Part shown: positions 51,635 through 60,876 of the stretch, one piece after another
Layout of the letters: every line of letters begins with the position of its first letter
How positions within the stretch are numbered: the stretch's first letter is position 1
Origin: Diplonema papillatum
Taxonomy: Eukaryota > Euglenozoa > Diplonemea > Diplonemida > Diplonemidae
Length of the DNA stretch: 64,000 nucleotides
Assembly (NCBI GenBank): GCA_030068145.1
Contig: JAPJBO010000170.1
Span: 247,696 to 311,695, forward strand
Direction: 5' to 3'
Position numbers and translations under genes: made by a program
The notes under the pieces: model-generated
The model's database searches: none
What the model saw: the letters and a program-made list of their open reading frames with translations, nothing else
What the model was told of the DNA's origin: nothing

Positions 51635-52340
51635 TGTCTGTGGGTGCTTGTGGGTGGCTCCTTCCGATTGCTCGGGGTGCCTTTCCTCCCACTACGTTCG
51701 CGTCGCTGCGGGTGGGCTTTTCTTGGTTGCCGCCAGCACCTGCGCGGCTTCTCCCCATCGGGGCCTGTGCGGCCGGGTGACGAATCCGTGGTGCCGCCGC
51801 GGCAAAAGAAAACTGTTTGGTTGTTTGGTGACAGTGGTTCTCACCAGCCTCCCCGGCCTTGTTTCCGACACAGTTGTTAGTCGTTTGGTGAGGAGTGGGC
51901 ATTCCTTCAGCTCGAAGTAACAACCGGTTCTCTGTTGTCGCCCTGGCTGGCGGCTGTGTTTGTGGTTGCCGGTCACCGGTCTGGCGTTCCGGGTTCTCGT
52001 CCGTCGGTGTGGGGTTGTTACTTCGATAAGCGGCTCACTCCGTGACTCTATCACGGGGCTGTGCGGGGCCTTGGTAGAGGTGGGAGGGGTGTTGGGAAGG
52101 AGGGAAAGGAGTAAAAGTCAGCCAGAGTAGAAGCTTCTAGAGCCGCCAGTCGTCCGATCTGTTCTGTTCTGTCTGGCGGAACTTTTACTGCAGCCTAGGC
52201 GAGGCTAGACGGCCTAATCCTGCAGGTAGTACAGGGGTTCTTTGTACCCGCTGTTTACTCCGTTGTTTGTTTGGTCCTACCTCCAAGGAATCGAAGCTAG
52301 GGCTTGCTTCCGGGAGCTTATCCCCGAACGCCTGGAAAGT
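51635..52340. other. No supported gene
   Basis: Mixed-composition sequence with short frames only. No repeat recognised. Confidence 0.4.
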
Positions 52341-52344
52341 CTCT

Positions 52345-52425
52345 CTAGTGGGATTCGAACCGTCGTTGTTCACCTCATAGAGGTAATTTGGTCCCTCGTC
52401 CTACCGACTCAGCCAGGTGTACCCC
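52345..52425 (-). pseudogene. tRNA-like sequence upstream-adjacent to a retrotransposon 3' end
   Basis: On the minus strand an A-box-like TGGCTGAGTCGG and a B-box-like GGTTCGAATCC are spaced as in a tRNA with an extended middle. The acceptor ends do not pair and the T-stem has mismatches. The poly(A) of the truncated R2-like copy (52433) starts within ~10 bp of its 5' side. Confidence 0.45.
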
Positions 52426-52432
52426 TAAATCC

Positions 52433-53130
52433 TTTTTTTTGGAGCGCGGGACACTGTACAAGCCATGTTGGTACAGCGGGGCTGCCGGTATCCGGTTGCT
52501 TCCGGAGCGGGAGCCCAAAAAAATGCTTCTTCAGCACACAGTGAACGCCAGTCTCACTGCGACCTGGGCTGGCCTGCTAGCGAGCAGGTCCGACCAGGTA
52601 AAAAAACCCGCGATGCAGTGACACTACCCCCTGCAACAGGGTGGACCGCTTCGTCCGGTCGCGCCCCACCAGATGCAATGACTATTCTTGCCACCCCTTG
52701 GGCTACCTGAAAGCTCAATTGGTGGAAGAAGTCCTGGCAGGCGGCCGAAGCGGTCCGGTCTTCACGGAGGGCGCTTTTGCGGGCTATTTGCCGCAACTCC
52801 GTGAGTGCTCCAGGACACCACGCTCCGAAGGTGTCCACGACTAGCGGGACAGCGAGCCATTCCCGAGGGTTTGGCTCGTTGTCGATAATGCCGCGGTACT
52901 TGCCTTCTTTGACAGCTGTTGCGTAGGCTGTCGCCGCCCCCCCTGGCTTCTCCGCTGCCCTCTTAGCGTACTGTGGATTCGATGGCTGCAGGGGGAAGGT
53001 GACGGCGACATCTAACACAACGGTGGTGCCGTCCCGGACATAGCTGATGTCCGGGCGCTTTCGCTCCGTGTTCGAAAACACGGGGCGCTCGACCGCCGGG
53101 GCCAGCAGCCCGCGGCGGGCGAAGTCAGCG
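52433..53130 (-). mobile_element. 5'-truncated R2-like retrotransposon copy (endonuclease and 3' UTR)
   Basis: Poly(A) (52433-52440) precedes the shared 3' terminus GGAGCGCGGGACACTGTAC. The frame read from 53130 down to 52554 encodes the restriction-like endonuclease: RPDISYVRDGTTVVLDVAVTFP region, with RPD and the following Asp as PD-(D/E)xK-type residues. It is ~99% identical to the copy at 61007-63999. The 5' end stops abruptly at 53130, directly against the poly(A) tail of the LINE on its right. Confidence 0.85.
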
Positions 53131-53668
53131 CTTTTTTTTTTTTTTTGAGTAAGCAACTACGGAAGACATGCAGGGGGCGAGAACTGCATTTACTTGTACG
53201 GGCAAGTCGTTCTTTTGTTCCTTTTGTCAAACTAGGAAAGAAGAAGGACGGACTCTTCCTGTGCATGGAGTAGAACTCCGACCGTGACTCATGCCACCAT
53301 CGCCAGATAGTCGTTGTTAGGATAGCTTACCCTTAGGCTGCTAAGTTGTCTGTCGGTAAAGATCGTCAGTCGAATCAGATTCGAACATTGTAGTGGCAGC
53401 GACAATCATCAATTCAATCTCTTAGTGTTATGTAGAAGGACCACCAACGAAAAGTTGATGGAACGCAGGCTGGGAGGACATGTGGAGGGACTAGAACTTA
53501 GGTCAGCCAGAGAAGGGGCGTTGCCCAGAACTGAGTCTACAACGTAGGGGGAGAAGGAGCATTCAGACAGTACCAGATTGTGACCAATCCATTAACAGAA
53601 TCCGTTTCGTGAGTACAAGCGGCGAACTAACAGTAATCCGATCACTGAGAACATTGTAAAATATCCAA

Positions 53669-56600
53669 TCACTGAGTAAGTTTGTAGAAGGATCCACCAA
53701 CGTAAAGCTGATGGAAGCGCAGAATCAGGAGAGCGGTCAGGGGATACCTACCCAGTATGTCCCGCAAGGTCCATTTCTGCCTCGGCCAACGGAGAAGGTC
53801 GAGGTATCTGGCTGTGACCCGGCATTTTGTGAATAGGTGTTCGTAGGAGAAGCCGGAGCCACAAGCCCAGCAGTGCCCTTTATTGGATGCCGACAGTCCG
53901 GGGACAAATGACTCAGCGCAGAGGTGCCCGCAGAAATCTTGCATTCTCAGGTGAACGCTTGGGGACTGGTTGACTCGAAGCAGCGAAACCGCTACCTGAG
54001 TGAGCCGATTCCACCGATTGTCCACGAGAGGTCGGTGACCACCAGTGCAACGGTAATGCGGATGAGACATGTAGTCCCGAGTGAGCACGGGGCAGTTGAC
54101 CGCTTGTTTCAGCAGGTCGGAGGCAGCCCAGTAGTCGAGGACCTGTAGTGCCGTGCCCGAAGTGACGCCGCGCTTCGCAAGGTCGTCCGCCTTCTCGTTT
54201 CCGACCAAACCACAGTGTGCCGGGACCCACATCACGTGCACACGAATATGGGGGAGGGAAGCGAGCACCCTCATCAGCCTCCAGTTGCGGCATAAAACGT
54301 GACGGGGGTTCTGCAGTCGCTGCACTTCAGACAAGGAGTCCGATAGCAGGTGTATGACCGTCACCTTGGCCGTGTTGAACGGGACGGTCTGGAGTTGTAG
54401 CGCCGCACGGATGACCGCTTCGTGTTCGGCATGGCAGCTGGAGGCGCAACGGATCATCCGATAGGAGAGACCGCGGAGGAATCGACCAGACCTGTTGTAA
54501 AAGGCAACCCCAACGCCCCCTACCGCACGCTTGCCGACACCAGTCATTGAGCCATCGGTGCATATTGTGAGATCAGCTGGAGGGAGCGCACGGATCGCCC
54601 GGAGGGTATGATCGAGCTTGACCGCCTTGCTGTCGTTGATGGAGACAATGGAAGCCAAATCGAGGTGGATTCTCATGTCGGGTTTGGGCCCCCATGGTGG
54701 ATACGGGGCATGCGAGCGGATGGCGGACGGTTGATAATCATCCGACCGGAGTGCGAGCAAGTACTCTGCATCCTTGGCCGCTTTCAGCCACCTGGTGGGT
54801 TGTTGGACGTTCCCTCCAGGGGAACGCAACAGTTTCTGCCGCAGTCTGGCGGTCGCACGGAGAGCTTCCGACTTCCACGGCAGTAGTACCGCTTCTGCCA
54901 GCAGGGCGGCGCGCTTGGTGGAAACAGGGCAACCGGTGATCAAGGAAGCAGCCTTGTAGTGCAGTGTCTCAAACTGCGTTACGAGGTCGTCAGGAATGAG
55001 ACAGCCCCAGACACCCAGCCCGTACCTCCACTTGGCGGCGACGAAGGTGAGGTAGGCTGTCCGGATTGTGCTGTAGCACCGACCAATCGGCGAGAACGAA
55101 AGTTTCACCAGGGCGTTGAGGCGCATTCTAAAGGACTTAAGGGCGGCCTCGGCCTGCGGGCGGAAGGTGAGGTCCGTGTCAAGAACCACGCCAAGGAAAG
55201 CGTGTTCCGTGACGAGTTTAACCGGGCGTGCAACGGTGAAGGAAAGGCAGTAGGAGGGTCGGCGTGGGTCGGGCACCTTGTCTACAACCACCAAACCATT
55301 GAACTGATCTGCTGAGTGTGGGGGAGTTGCTGGCGGACCGGCGGGAGGCCCGTCGGCGGGTAGATGTGTGAGTCCCGAGGATGTGGGAGGAGCTGTAGCA
55401 CTTCCTTGCACAGGTGGAACGATGACGATTGAACGGGTTGCGGGGTGATGGAGATTCAAACGCTCCACAGGGCAGTCTCGAGGCCGGAAGAGTAGTGCAA
55501 CCGTCTTCTCCGTGGAAATGACCATTTTACGCGTTGAGGACCACTCATTCACCTTCTCCAGCACAAGCTGGGCAGCTTTCTCTACCAGGCCTAAGGAGTC
55601 ACCCGTGACAATGACGGCAAGGTCGTCGGCGTACAATAAGGGGACGCAGTCTAGCTTCAGGAGTGCCTTCGCCAGTTCATCGATGAATGCCAGGAAGAGT
55701 GTGGGAGCAAGAACAGTCCCCTGCGGCACCCCAAGCTCCAGTCTCGAGCGCCTCCCCGTGCAGCCATCGATTTTTACCGCCGCACTCCTTCCTGCGAGGA
55801 AGGCATTGGTCCAGTTGATGAATCGGGCTGGGGTATCTTTTTGCATCAAAATCTCTCGGAGCTCACTTCGATTGACCTTGTCGAAGGCCTTCTCGAAGTC
55901 GAATAGAAGGAGGCAGGAAGTCTTACCCTGCAGCCTATTGTGCTCGAGGGTCTGGGCGACCCGGGCAATCTGTTCCTCGGTTGAGCGGTTGGGGGTGAAG
56001 CCTGCCTGGCAGGGGTGAACAGGTTCCTTGAGAGGCGAGTCCGCAGTGTCGGCAAGTAGCAGGTACTGCAGCCTGCGACACACCAGGCGTTCAGCAACCT
56101 TCGCCAAGTTGGAGGTCATTGCGATGGGACGATAGGAGCCCGGAAGCGAGCGGTCTTTACCAGCCTTCGGGAGAAGTTTGATGTTGGCAGTCCGCCACGC
56201 AGCAGGGACCTGGTTCGTTTTCCAGCTGAGGTTAACCAGTCGCAGAATGGCCACCCGCGCCTTGGGACCCGTGTTCCGCAGGGCCGCGTTGACAAGACCA
56301 TCAGGCCCGGAGGAGCATTTCGAGGTGTCCAGGTGGTCGAGAACTTCGTCCAGCTCGCTTGCGGTAAAAGGTTGTTCACTCGGATGGTCTTGCGATGGAA
56401 CGGCTGCCGCTTCAAGAATGGGTGTGTCAGGAGTCGAGTGCGCTGCGAGAAACTTCATCATGTAGTCAGCCTTGTCCTTCGCCGTCGTGAGAACTTCACC
56501 ACTGTCATTCTTGATCGGGCCGAGGGACGAGTCTGTGTTATCACCTTTGGTGAGTCGTCGTAATTCGTCGAAGATCCTTCCAGTCCGGGCTGTCGAGTTA

Positions 56601-58585
56601 TGTGCAACAAAGGAAACCCACTTCGAGCTCTGCAAACTAGTCGAAGGCATCTTCGTCTTCCCCCTTTTAACGACAACACGAGGGACCGTGTCCGTGATGG
56701 ACCTCATCATGCAGGAGGTGAGGATACGATTGAGCTCTTCCGGGTCCTCGCGTCGGTGAAGGTCGCCAGTCCTTCTCTCCAGTAGTTCTTTGTATCTCGG
56801 CCAGTCGGCCTTGGTCCAGTTCCAGGACTCAGTTGGTCTGCGGGAGCATACCGCCGCAAACGGGACTTCGAAGAAAATTGGTAAATGATCCGAGATGGAG
56901 TCGTCTAGAACGCGCCAAGTGTCAGAGAACCAACGCCGACTGGATACGACAAGGTCGGGGGAGGTGCCTGAGGCCGGGCGCGTATGGACACCTGGACGGT
57001 TCCACGTGATAAAGCCATTGTCGTGGGCCCAGTTTTCGATGTCCTTCCCAATAACGTCAGACTTGGAACTCCACGACAGAGCATGAGCGTTTACATCACC
57101 AGCCAGGATGATGTCCGAGGAGAGATCGAGGCAAGCCGGGTCGAAGGCCGAGGTGCGGTTATCGGACGCCTTAACAGGGGGCCGATAGACGTTGCGAAGC
57201 GTGAGACTGTCATTGGAACCGTAGACGCAAACATCCAGAACTTCCATGTCAGAGTCCGGGAGACCGGTCGTAGTCGGCTGCATCTTTTCGGAAGCTATGT
57301 CCGTCCTCACCAGGATTAAGAGGCCACCACCATTCACGCTTCCGCCTTTCTGGACAGCAACTGTACGGTCGAGACGGTATACCTTGTAACCAGGAAAAAG
57401 AGGGGTCTTCTTGGCCGGGGTCAGGTGCGTTTCCTGTAACAACAGTACATCCAAGTTGTGCACATAGAGCAGCGTCCGAATATAGAGGATCTTGGAAGCG
57501 ACCGAACAGCAGTTCCAAGATAGTATCCTGAGGCGTTCTCGCGTGGGCCCGGGGTTAGGGTGTATGTCGCCCATCGAGAGCAGCGATTGGCCAAAGGCAT
57601 TGCAGATGATCAAAGACAGGCAGATAGGACGGATCCATTGAGCGATGAGGTTGCGAGAAAGGTGTTGCAGAGTTGAGTGGAGGCGTAGAGGTTTATGTGA
57701 TGTCGCCGGTGCGTCGTGTGAGATCGTTGTAATAATATTGTATCGTAAGCGTGTGGGCCTGAAGCCAGACGGGGAGGAGGTCCCAAGAGGGGAAGGAACG
57801 AGCCTGCCAGGATCGAACCAGGAGCGCGTAACGCAAGAGAAGAACCGCTGTTCGTAGGGGGAAATGAGACCGCCAGGAAGCAAGTTGCAAATCCAGCCCG
57901 CCGAAGCAACTCCTGGGTAGCTGTCCACAAGAATCGCGGTGATCATCCGTGTCCTGCGAAGCATCGTGCTCGAGGCAGGGCTGCCATAGGATTGGTTGTT
58001 CCTGGCGAAGGGATACAAAATTGGAGCACCGCAGGGATTGTCGCCAAGGTTCACGGTTAGGAGGGCACAGGAGACCATAGTGAGGATTGAGAGAAGTGGA
58101 CGCGATGAATATCGGGCGCGTTGGTAGTAGCGAGGGGTGATGTATGCAACGTTGTCATCATGTGCTGAGAGCAGGTTTATTGCGGGCATGAAGCCAGTTG
58201 GTGTAGAACAGAGGTTAGAGTTGGAGGAGCAGATTAAGCCCTTCCGTGAGGGGTTCATCCAGTTCACAGCGTTCAAGGGCATGGAGCCAGTTGAAGGCAG
58301 TCTATTTGCAGGCAGGGGAGTGTGTAGGGTGAGGGAGGTTGGCCAAAGGGTGGAGGATTGCAGCGTACGATCGAGTTGGAAGGGCATGAAGCCAGTAATC
58401 AGAGTAGAATTTGTACTTGTAGGAAGAATTGCAGTAGAACCATCAGGTACCGCCATACTTCTGGTCGTCGAAGCCAAGATCAGATAGGAGATTGTCGGCT
58501 GGGGAAGCGGAGTGAAGGGTGCCACCGAAATGGGGGCGAGACCGACAGCATTAAGGTGCGAGCAGGCCGGTCCGCCAGGAATCGT
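53669..58585 (-). CDS. LINE ORF2: 2A-like peptide, APE endonuclease, reverse transcriptase, RNase H, zinc knuckle
   Basis: The frame is continuous with ORF1 through one TGA (58588-58586); the first ATG is 58456. Numbered from 58525: residues 1-300 contain three degenerate TG(F/S)MP repeats and several hydrophobic stretches. A 2A-like peptide with hydrophobic lead (LSLIICNAFGQSLLS then MGDIHPNPGP) ends near 327. Next come an APE-type endonuclease (ILSWNCCS, LLQETHL, GDVNAH, SDHLPIFF), RT (LFDFEKAFDKV near 875, GVPQGTVLAPTLF, YADD near 963), RNase H (CTDGS near 1320, HAEHEAV, LLSDSLSE, GNEKADDLA) and a knuckle (CWACGSGFSYEHLFTKC near 1555). It would copy its own RNA at a nicked target. The frame is intact, so potentially active. 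Confidence 0.88.
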   Translation of the reverse strand, partial: TIPGGPACSHLNAVGLAPISVAPFTPLPQPTISYLILASTTRSMAVPDGSTAILPTSTNSTLITGFMPFQLDRTLQSSTLWPTSLTLHTPLPANRLPSTGSMPLNAVNWMNPSRKGLICSSNSNLCSTPTGFMPAINLLSAHDDNVAYITPRYYQRARYSSRPLLSILTMVSCALLTVNLGDNPCGAPILYPFARNNQSYGSPASSTMLRRTRMITAILVDSYPGVASAGWICNLLPGGLISPYEQRFFSCVTRSWFDPGRLVPSPLGTSSPSGFRPTRLRYNIITTISHDAPATSHKPLRLHSTLQHLSRNLIAQWIRPICLSLIICNAFGQSLLSMGDIHPNPGPTRERLRILSWNCCSVASKILYIRTLLYVHNLDVLLLQETHLTPAKKTPLFPGYKVYRLDRTVAVQKGGSVNGGGLLILVRTDIASEKMQPTTTGLPDSDMEVLDVCVYGSNDSLTLRNVYRPPVKASDNRTSAFDPACLDLSSDIILAGDVNAHALSWSSKSDVIGKDIENWAHDNGFITWNRPGVHTRPASGTSPDLVVSSRRWFSDTWRVLDDSISDHLPIFFEVPFAAVCSRRPTESWNWTKADWPRYKELLERRTGDLHRREDPEELNRILTSCMMRSITDTVPRVVVKRGKTKMPSTSLQSSKWVSFVAHNSTARTGRIFDELRRLTKGDNTDSSLGPIKNDSGEVLTTAKDKADYMMKFLAAHSTPDTPILEAAAVPSQDHPSEQPFTASELDEVLDHLDTSKCSSGPDGLVNAALRNTGPKARVAILRLVNLSWKTNQVPAAWRTANIKLLPKAGKDRSLPGSYRPIAMTSNLAKVAERLVCRRLQYLLLADTADSPLKEPVHPCQAGFTPNRSTEEQIARVAQTLEHNRLQGKTSCLLLFDFEKAFDKVNRSELREILMQKDTPARFINWTNAFLAGRSAAVKIDGCTGRRSRLELGVPQGTVLAPTLFLAFIDELAKALLKLDCVPLLYADDLAVIVTGDSLGLVEKAAQLVLEKVNEWSSTRKMVISTEKTVALLFRPRDCPVERLNLHHPATRSIVIVPPVQGSATAPPTSSGLTHLPADGPPAGPPATPPHSADQFNGLVVVDKVPDPRRPSYCLSFTVARPVKLVTEHAFLGVVLDTDLTFRPQAEAALKSFRMRLNALVKLSFSPIGRCYSTIRTAYLTFVAAKWRYGLGVWGCLIPDDLVTQFETLHYKAASLITGCPVSTKRAALLAEAVLLPWKSEALRATARLRQKLLRSPGGNVQQPTRWLKAAKDAEYLLALRSDDYQPSAIRSHAPYPPWGPKPDMRIHLDLASIVSINDSKAVKLDHTLRAIRALPPADLTICTDGSMTGVGKRAVGGVGVAFYNRSGRFLRGLSYRMIRCASSCHAEHEAVIRAALQLQTVPFNTAKVTVIHLLSDSLSEVQRLQNPRHVLCRNWRLMRVLASLPHIRVHVMWVPAHCGLVGNEKADDLAKRGVTSGTALQVLDYWAASDLLKQAVNCPVLTRDYMSHPHYRCTGGHRPLVDNRWNRLTQVAVSLLRVNQSPSVHLRMQDFCGHLCAESFVPGLSASNKGHCWACGSGFSYEHLFTKCRVTARYLDLLRWPRQKWTLRDILGRYPLTALLILRFHQLYVGGSFYKLTQ
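57545..57574 (-). other. 2A-like peptide in the LINE ORF2
   Basis: Encodes MGDIHPNPGP directly before the APE endonuclease (PTRERLRILSWN). The skip point would be Gly-Pro near residue 326/327. The 15 residues before it are hydrophobic, as in known 2A peptides. The core GDIHPNPGP is identical to the second 2A-like motif of the RLE-type element at 21.4 kb. Confidence 0.75.
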
Positions 58586-59824
58586 TCAACAGCCGTCGTC
58601 AGTATCCATGTCGAGGATGTCAGAGCCGTCAGCATTTTTGGAAGCTTTCTTGGCGGGTTGCGGCGGGTGAGGGTCGACCGCCTGGCGTTTTTCCGCCTTG
58701 CGAGGCTCAACAGTCTCCTTCCACTTCCCGAAAATCGAATCCATGTACTCGACGACCTTTTTGGTGCGCTCTGCACACTGCTCGGCAACCTTGTCGATGT
58801 CAGCACGAATGGCGACGAACTCGGCCTTGGAATCAACTTTGTCAGCTTTAACGTTGCGACCCAGTTCGTCCACGCGGTCATCCAACACCTTATTTTGTTG
58901 GATAAGTACGTCGGACGTCACCGTGCAATTGGCAATTTCCGACGCGACGAGAGCTTCGATCCGAGAGATATCCGCCTTCCTCTCTTCTCTCTCAAGCCGC
59001 AAATCGGTTTGCACTTGCGTGATGCTCGATTGTAACCCATCAGAGTCTGCTGTGTGGGGAGGGGCAGCGGTGTACGCGGGAGGCCCGATGTATGCCCTTC
59101 GTCGCGACGCGGAAGCGGGAATAAGCCGGATTGTAATCCCGTCGACGTGGTACTCGAGTACAGTCGGTTGAACTAGTAGTCGTATGTGCCAATCATCCTC
59201 CGAGGTAGGCCTGTAAAGGGCCGCATCGAGACCCATCGATTCGAGAGCGGCTGCAACATGGTTTCTGCCAGCCCCAGCAGGAACACCAGTGAGCGAAAAG
59301 TGCCACTTCTCCACGCAACGTCCTTTCAAACGCTTCGCGAATTGCTGACCATATCCTTCCCTAACGCGAACGCCGTACCCCCTAGACGAGACGACAAGAC
59401 CCCAGTAGTCGTCTGCATTGGGTTGAAGACTACCCAAGTACCCGTCGATATCATCGTGCCCTTCATTGATCGCCCAAATCACGTCGAAGCGCCGCCGCTT
59501 GTCGTACGTCTCCTTGTTCAAGAGTTCGTTGAAGAAGAGCCGTTGGCATCCCGACGCCCGCAAAAGCTTCTCGGCAGACACTCTACAGCAGAAGAGCCAA
59601 GCCGTGTAAGCGGATTTCCCCGCTGAGGAACCAGTCATGTGAGGTTTTACGAGCCTGTACGGGCAGCCCCTTCCGAGCAGACGTCGCAGTCTGAAATCCA
59701 GTTCCTGCCGTACTTCACTGATGTCGACAAGGCCACCGTTGGCCGTCTCGACCACCTCATGTATCTGCACGACCAATGCACAATCACCACTCAAATCATC
59801 ACGCCATACGCCCTCGGCAGCCAT
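58586..59824 (-). CDS. LINE ORF1 protein
   Basis: Protein of 412 residues from ATG 59824, ending at TGA 58588-58586. By position it is the nucleic-acid-binding chaperone of the LINE RNP. The N-terminal half looks globular, with an RRM-like stretch (KWHFSLTGVPAGAGRNHVAA and the following strand-rich part). Residues ~270-380 are predicted coiled coil (SSITQVQTDLRLEREERKAD; later VDELGRNVKAD), fitting an ORF1p trimer. The C-terminus is basic then acidic (KKASKN...DMDTDDGC). No CCHC knuckle is seen. After the TGA the same frame stays open into ORF2, so readthrough or reinitiation may couple them. Confidence 0.75.
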   Translation of the reverse strand: MAAEGVWRDDLSGDCALVVQIHEVVETANGGLVDISEVRQELDFRLRRLLGRGCPYRLVKPHMTGSSAGKSAYTAWLFCCRVSAEKLLRASGCQRLFFNELLNKETYDKRRRFDVIWAINEGHDDIDGYLGSLQPNADDYWGLVVSSRGYGVRVREGYGQQFAKRLKGRCVEKWHFSLTGVPAGAGRNHVAAALESMGLDAALYRPTSEDDWHIRLLVQPTVLEYHVDGITIRLIPASASRRRAYIGPPAYTAAPPHTADSDGLQSSITQVQTDLRLEREERKADISRIEALVASEIANCTVTSDVLIQQNKVLDDRVDELGRNVKADKVDSKAEFVAIRADIDKVAEQCAERTKKVVEYMDSIFGKWKETVEPRKAEKRQAVDPHPPQPAKKASKNADGSDILDMDTDDGC

Positions 59825-59950
59825 CGGACTATAACGGAACCAACGTTCTGTCGTGAACCGGCTAAAAGATTCCCACTAGCTACCCAGGAGATTCGTGGCC
59901 CTCAATAAAGTACATCCGAAGTAAATCCGAAAAACGGAAAAAGCCAGCTC

Positions 59951-60310
59951 CGCGCTATTATCTAGTACAAAACAGTACAGTAAGTAAAAGTGGGGTTGGC
60001 TCGAATAGAGGCTATTCACATTGCATGTTCATAGGACCTCCAGTCTCGAAACATGTACTATCTTGATCAACTCTAAGAAAAACCGTACTATCTTGGGTAT
60101 TGACTCCACTAGTGGCTACCTTGTGGCTGACAGCTATGTTCCACGGGGCCACAATAAAAAAGATTCTGGCCACAATAGCCACAATACTTTGTGGGTAAAT
60201 GTTGTGGCTATTCTGCCCACATTGTGGGAAAGTTGTGGGTGCACAGTGCGGCCTACCCTAAATAGCTAAAATAGCTAGCTGGCCAAATAGCTAGCTAAGT
60301 CTCACACTGC
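59951..60310. other. Repeat remnants between the LINE and the tRNA-Asn region
   Basis: No gene. It contains GTGGGGTTGGCTCGA shared with 18066, several TTGTGGCTA/CCACAATA near-repeats (60110-60235), and an AGCTAAGTCTCACACTG end (60292-60308) of the AGCT-type element. Confidence 0.55.
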
Positions 60311-60570
60311 ACAAAGTTACCGAGAATGGGCAAAAAGTTAAAAAGTGTTGAATGGGCAAAAAGTTAGCGAGTGTTCGAGAATGGGCAAAAAGTTAAATAG
60401 TGTTCGAGAATGGGCACAAACATAAGGAAGTGTACTATAATGGGAATTGTCCCCAAAAAATTAGGCGACTGTTCGAGAATGGGCAAAAAGTTAAAAAGTG
60501 TTCGAGAATGGGCAAAAAGTTAGCGAGTGTTCGAGAATGGGCAAAAAGCTAAATTGTGTTCGAGAACCCC
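60310..60570 (-). repeat. Broken CCATT-type arrays (CTCGAACA variant)
   Basis: Two array blocks of GTTCGAGAATGGGCAAAAAG units (60310-60440, ending CTATAATGGGAATTGTCCCC, and 60456-60570) are joined head to tail. They are right arms of foldback elements without visible left arms in the window. Confidence 0.8.
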
Positions 60571-60595
60571 GGTGACGAAGCATACTCGGAAAAAC

Positions 60596-60667
60596 TCCCC
60601 CTGTTGGGTTCGAACCAACGACCTGCAGGTTAACAGCCTGACGCGCTACCGACTGCGCCAAGGGGGA
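60596..60667 (-). tRNA. tRNA-Asn (anticodon GTT)
   Basis: 72 nt. The acceptor stem pairs fully (TCCCCCT with AGGGGGA); D-stem GCGC/GCGC; T-arm GTTGG-TTCGAAC-CCAAC is perfect. The anticodon loop CTGTTAA gives GTT. The outermost anticodon-stem pair is a T-C mismatch. A- and B-boxes (TGGCGCAGTCGG, GGTTCGAACCC) are consensus, and a five-T run follows immediately on the minus strand (AAAAA at 60590-60594), a normal Pol III terminator. It sits among arrays and retrotransposons but looks functional. Confidence 0.85.
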
Positions 60668-60876
60668 CACGGGGCCCAATCTTCTCCAGGCGTTTGGGGA
60701 TGAACTCCCAGATGAAAGCTCTAGTTCACACAGTACTTGTACTGCTAGCGGAAATTGCTCCGCAGTAAAGGATGGCTTCCATACTTGATTGTATGGTCTC
60801 CCAACCATCCCCATCAGGGGACCTCAGAGGAGTGGAGTAAGGTGCCCTGGTGGCCCGAACTAAAAAAAAAAACCAA

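Larger units (their letters stand above)
53132..59950 (-). mobile_element. Apparently complete APE-type LINE
   Basis: Runs from ~59950 (5' end approximate) down to a 15-nt poly(A) at 53146-53132. Contents: 5' UTR (~59825-59950), ORF1 (59824-58586), ORF2 (58585-53669) and a ~520-bp 3' UTR. All catalytic motifs are present and no frame is broken. The tail abuts the truncated R2-like copy, so this LINE either inserted at that copy's edge or in it. I could not read a target-site duplication. The sequence just outside the 5' end (GTGGGGTTGGCTCGA at about 59990) also occurs at 18066. Confidence 0.75.

Noticed and set aside
60700-60860. 5S rRNA-like stretch (TTGGGAGACC near a GATGG) on the minus strand
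   Set aside because: Only a dozen bases resemble the 5S box C region; the rest does not fold or match.
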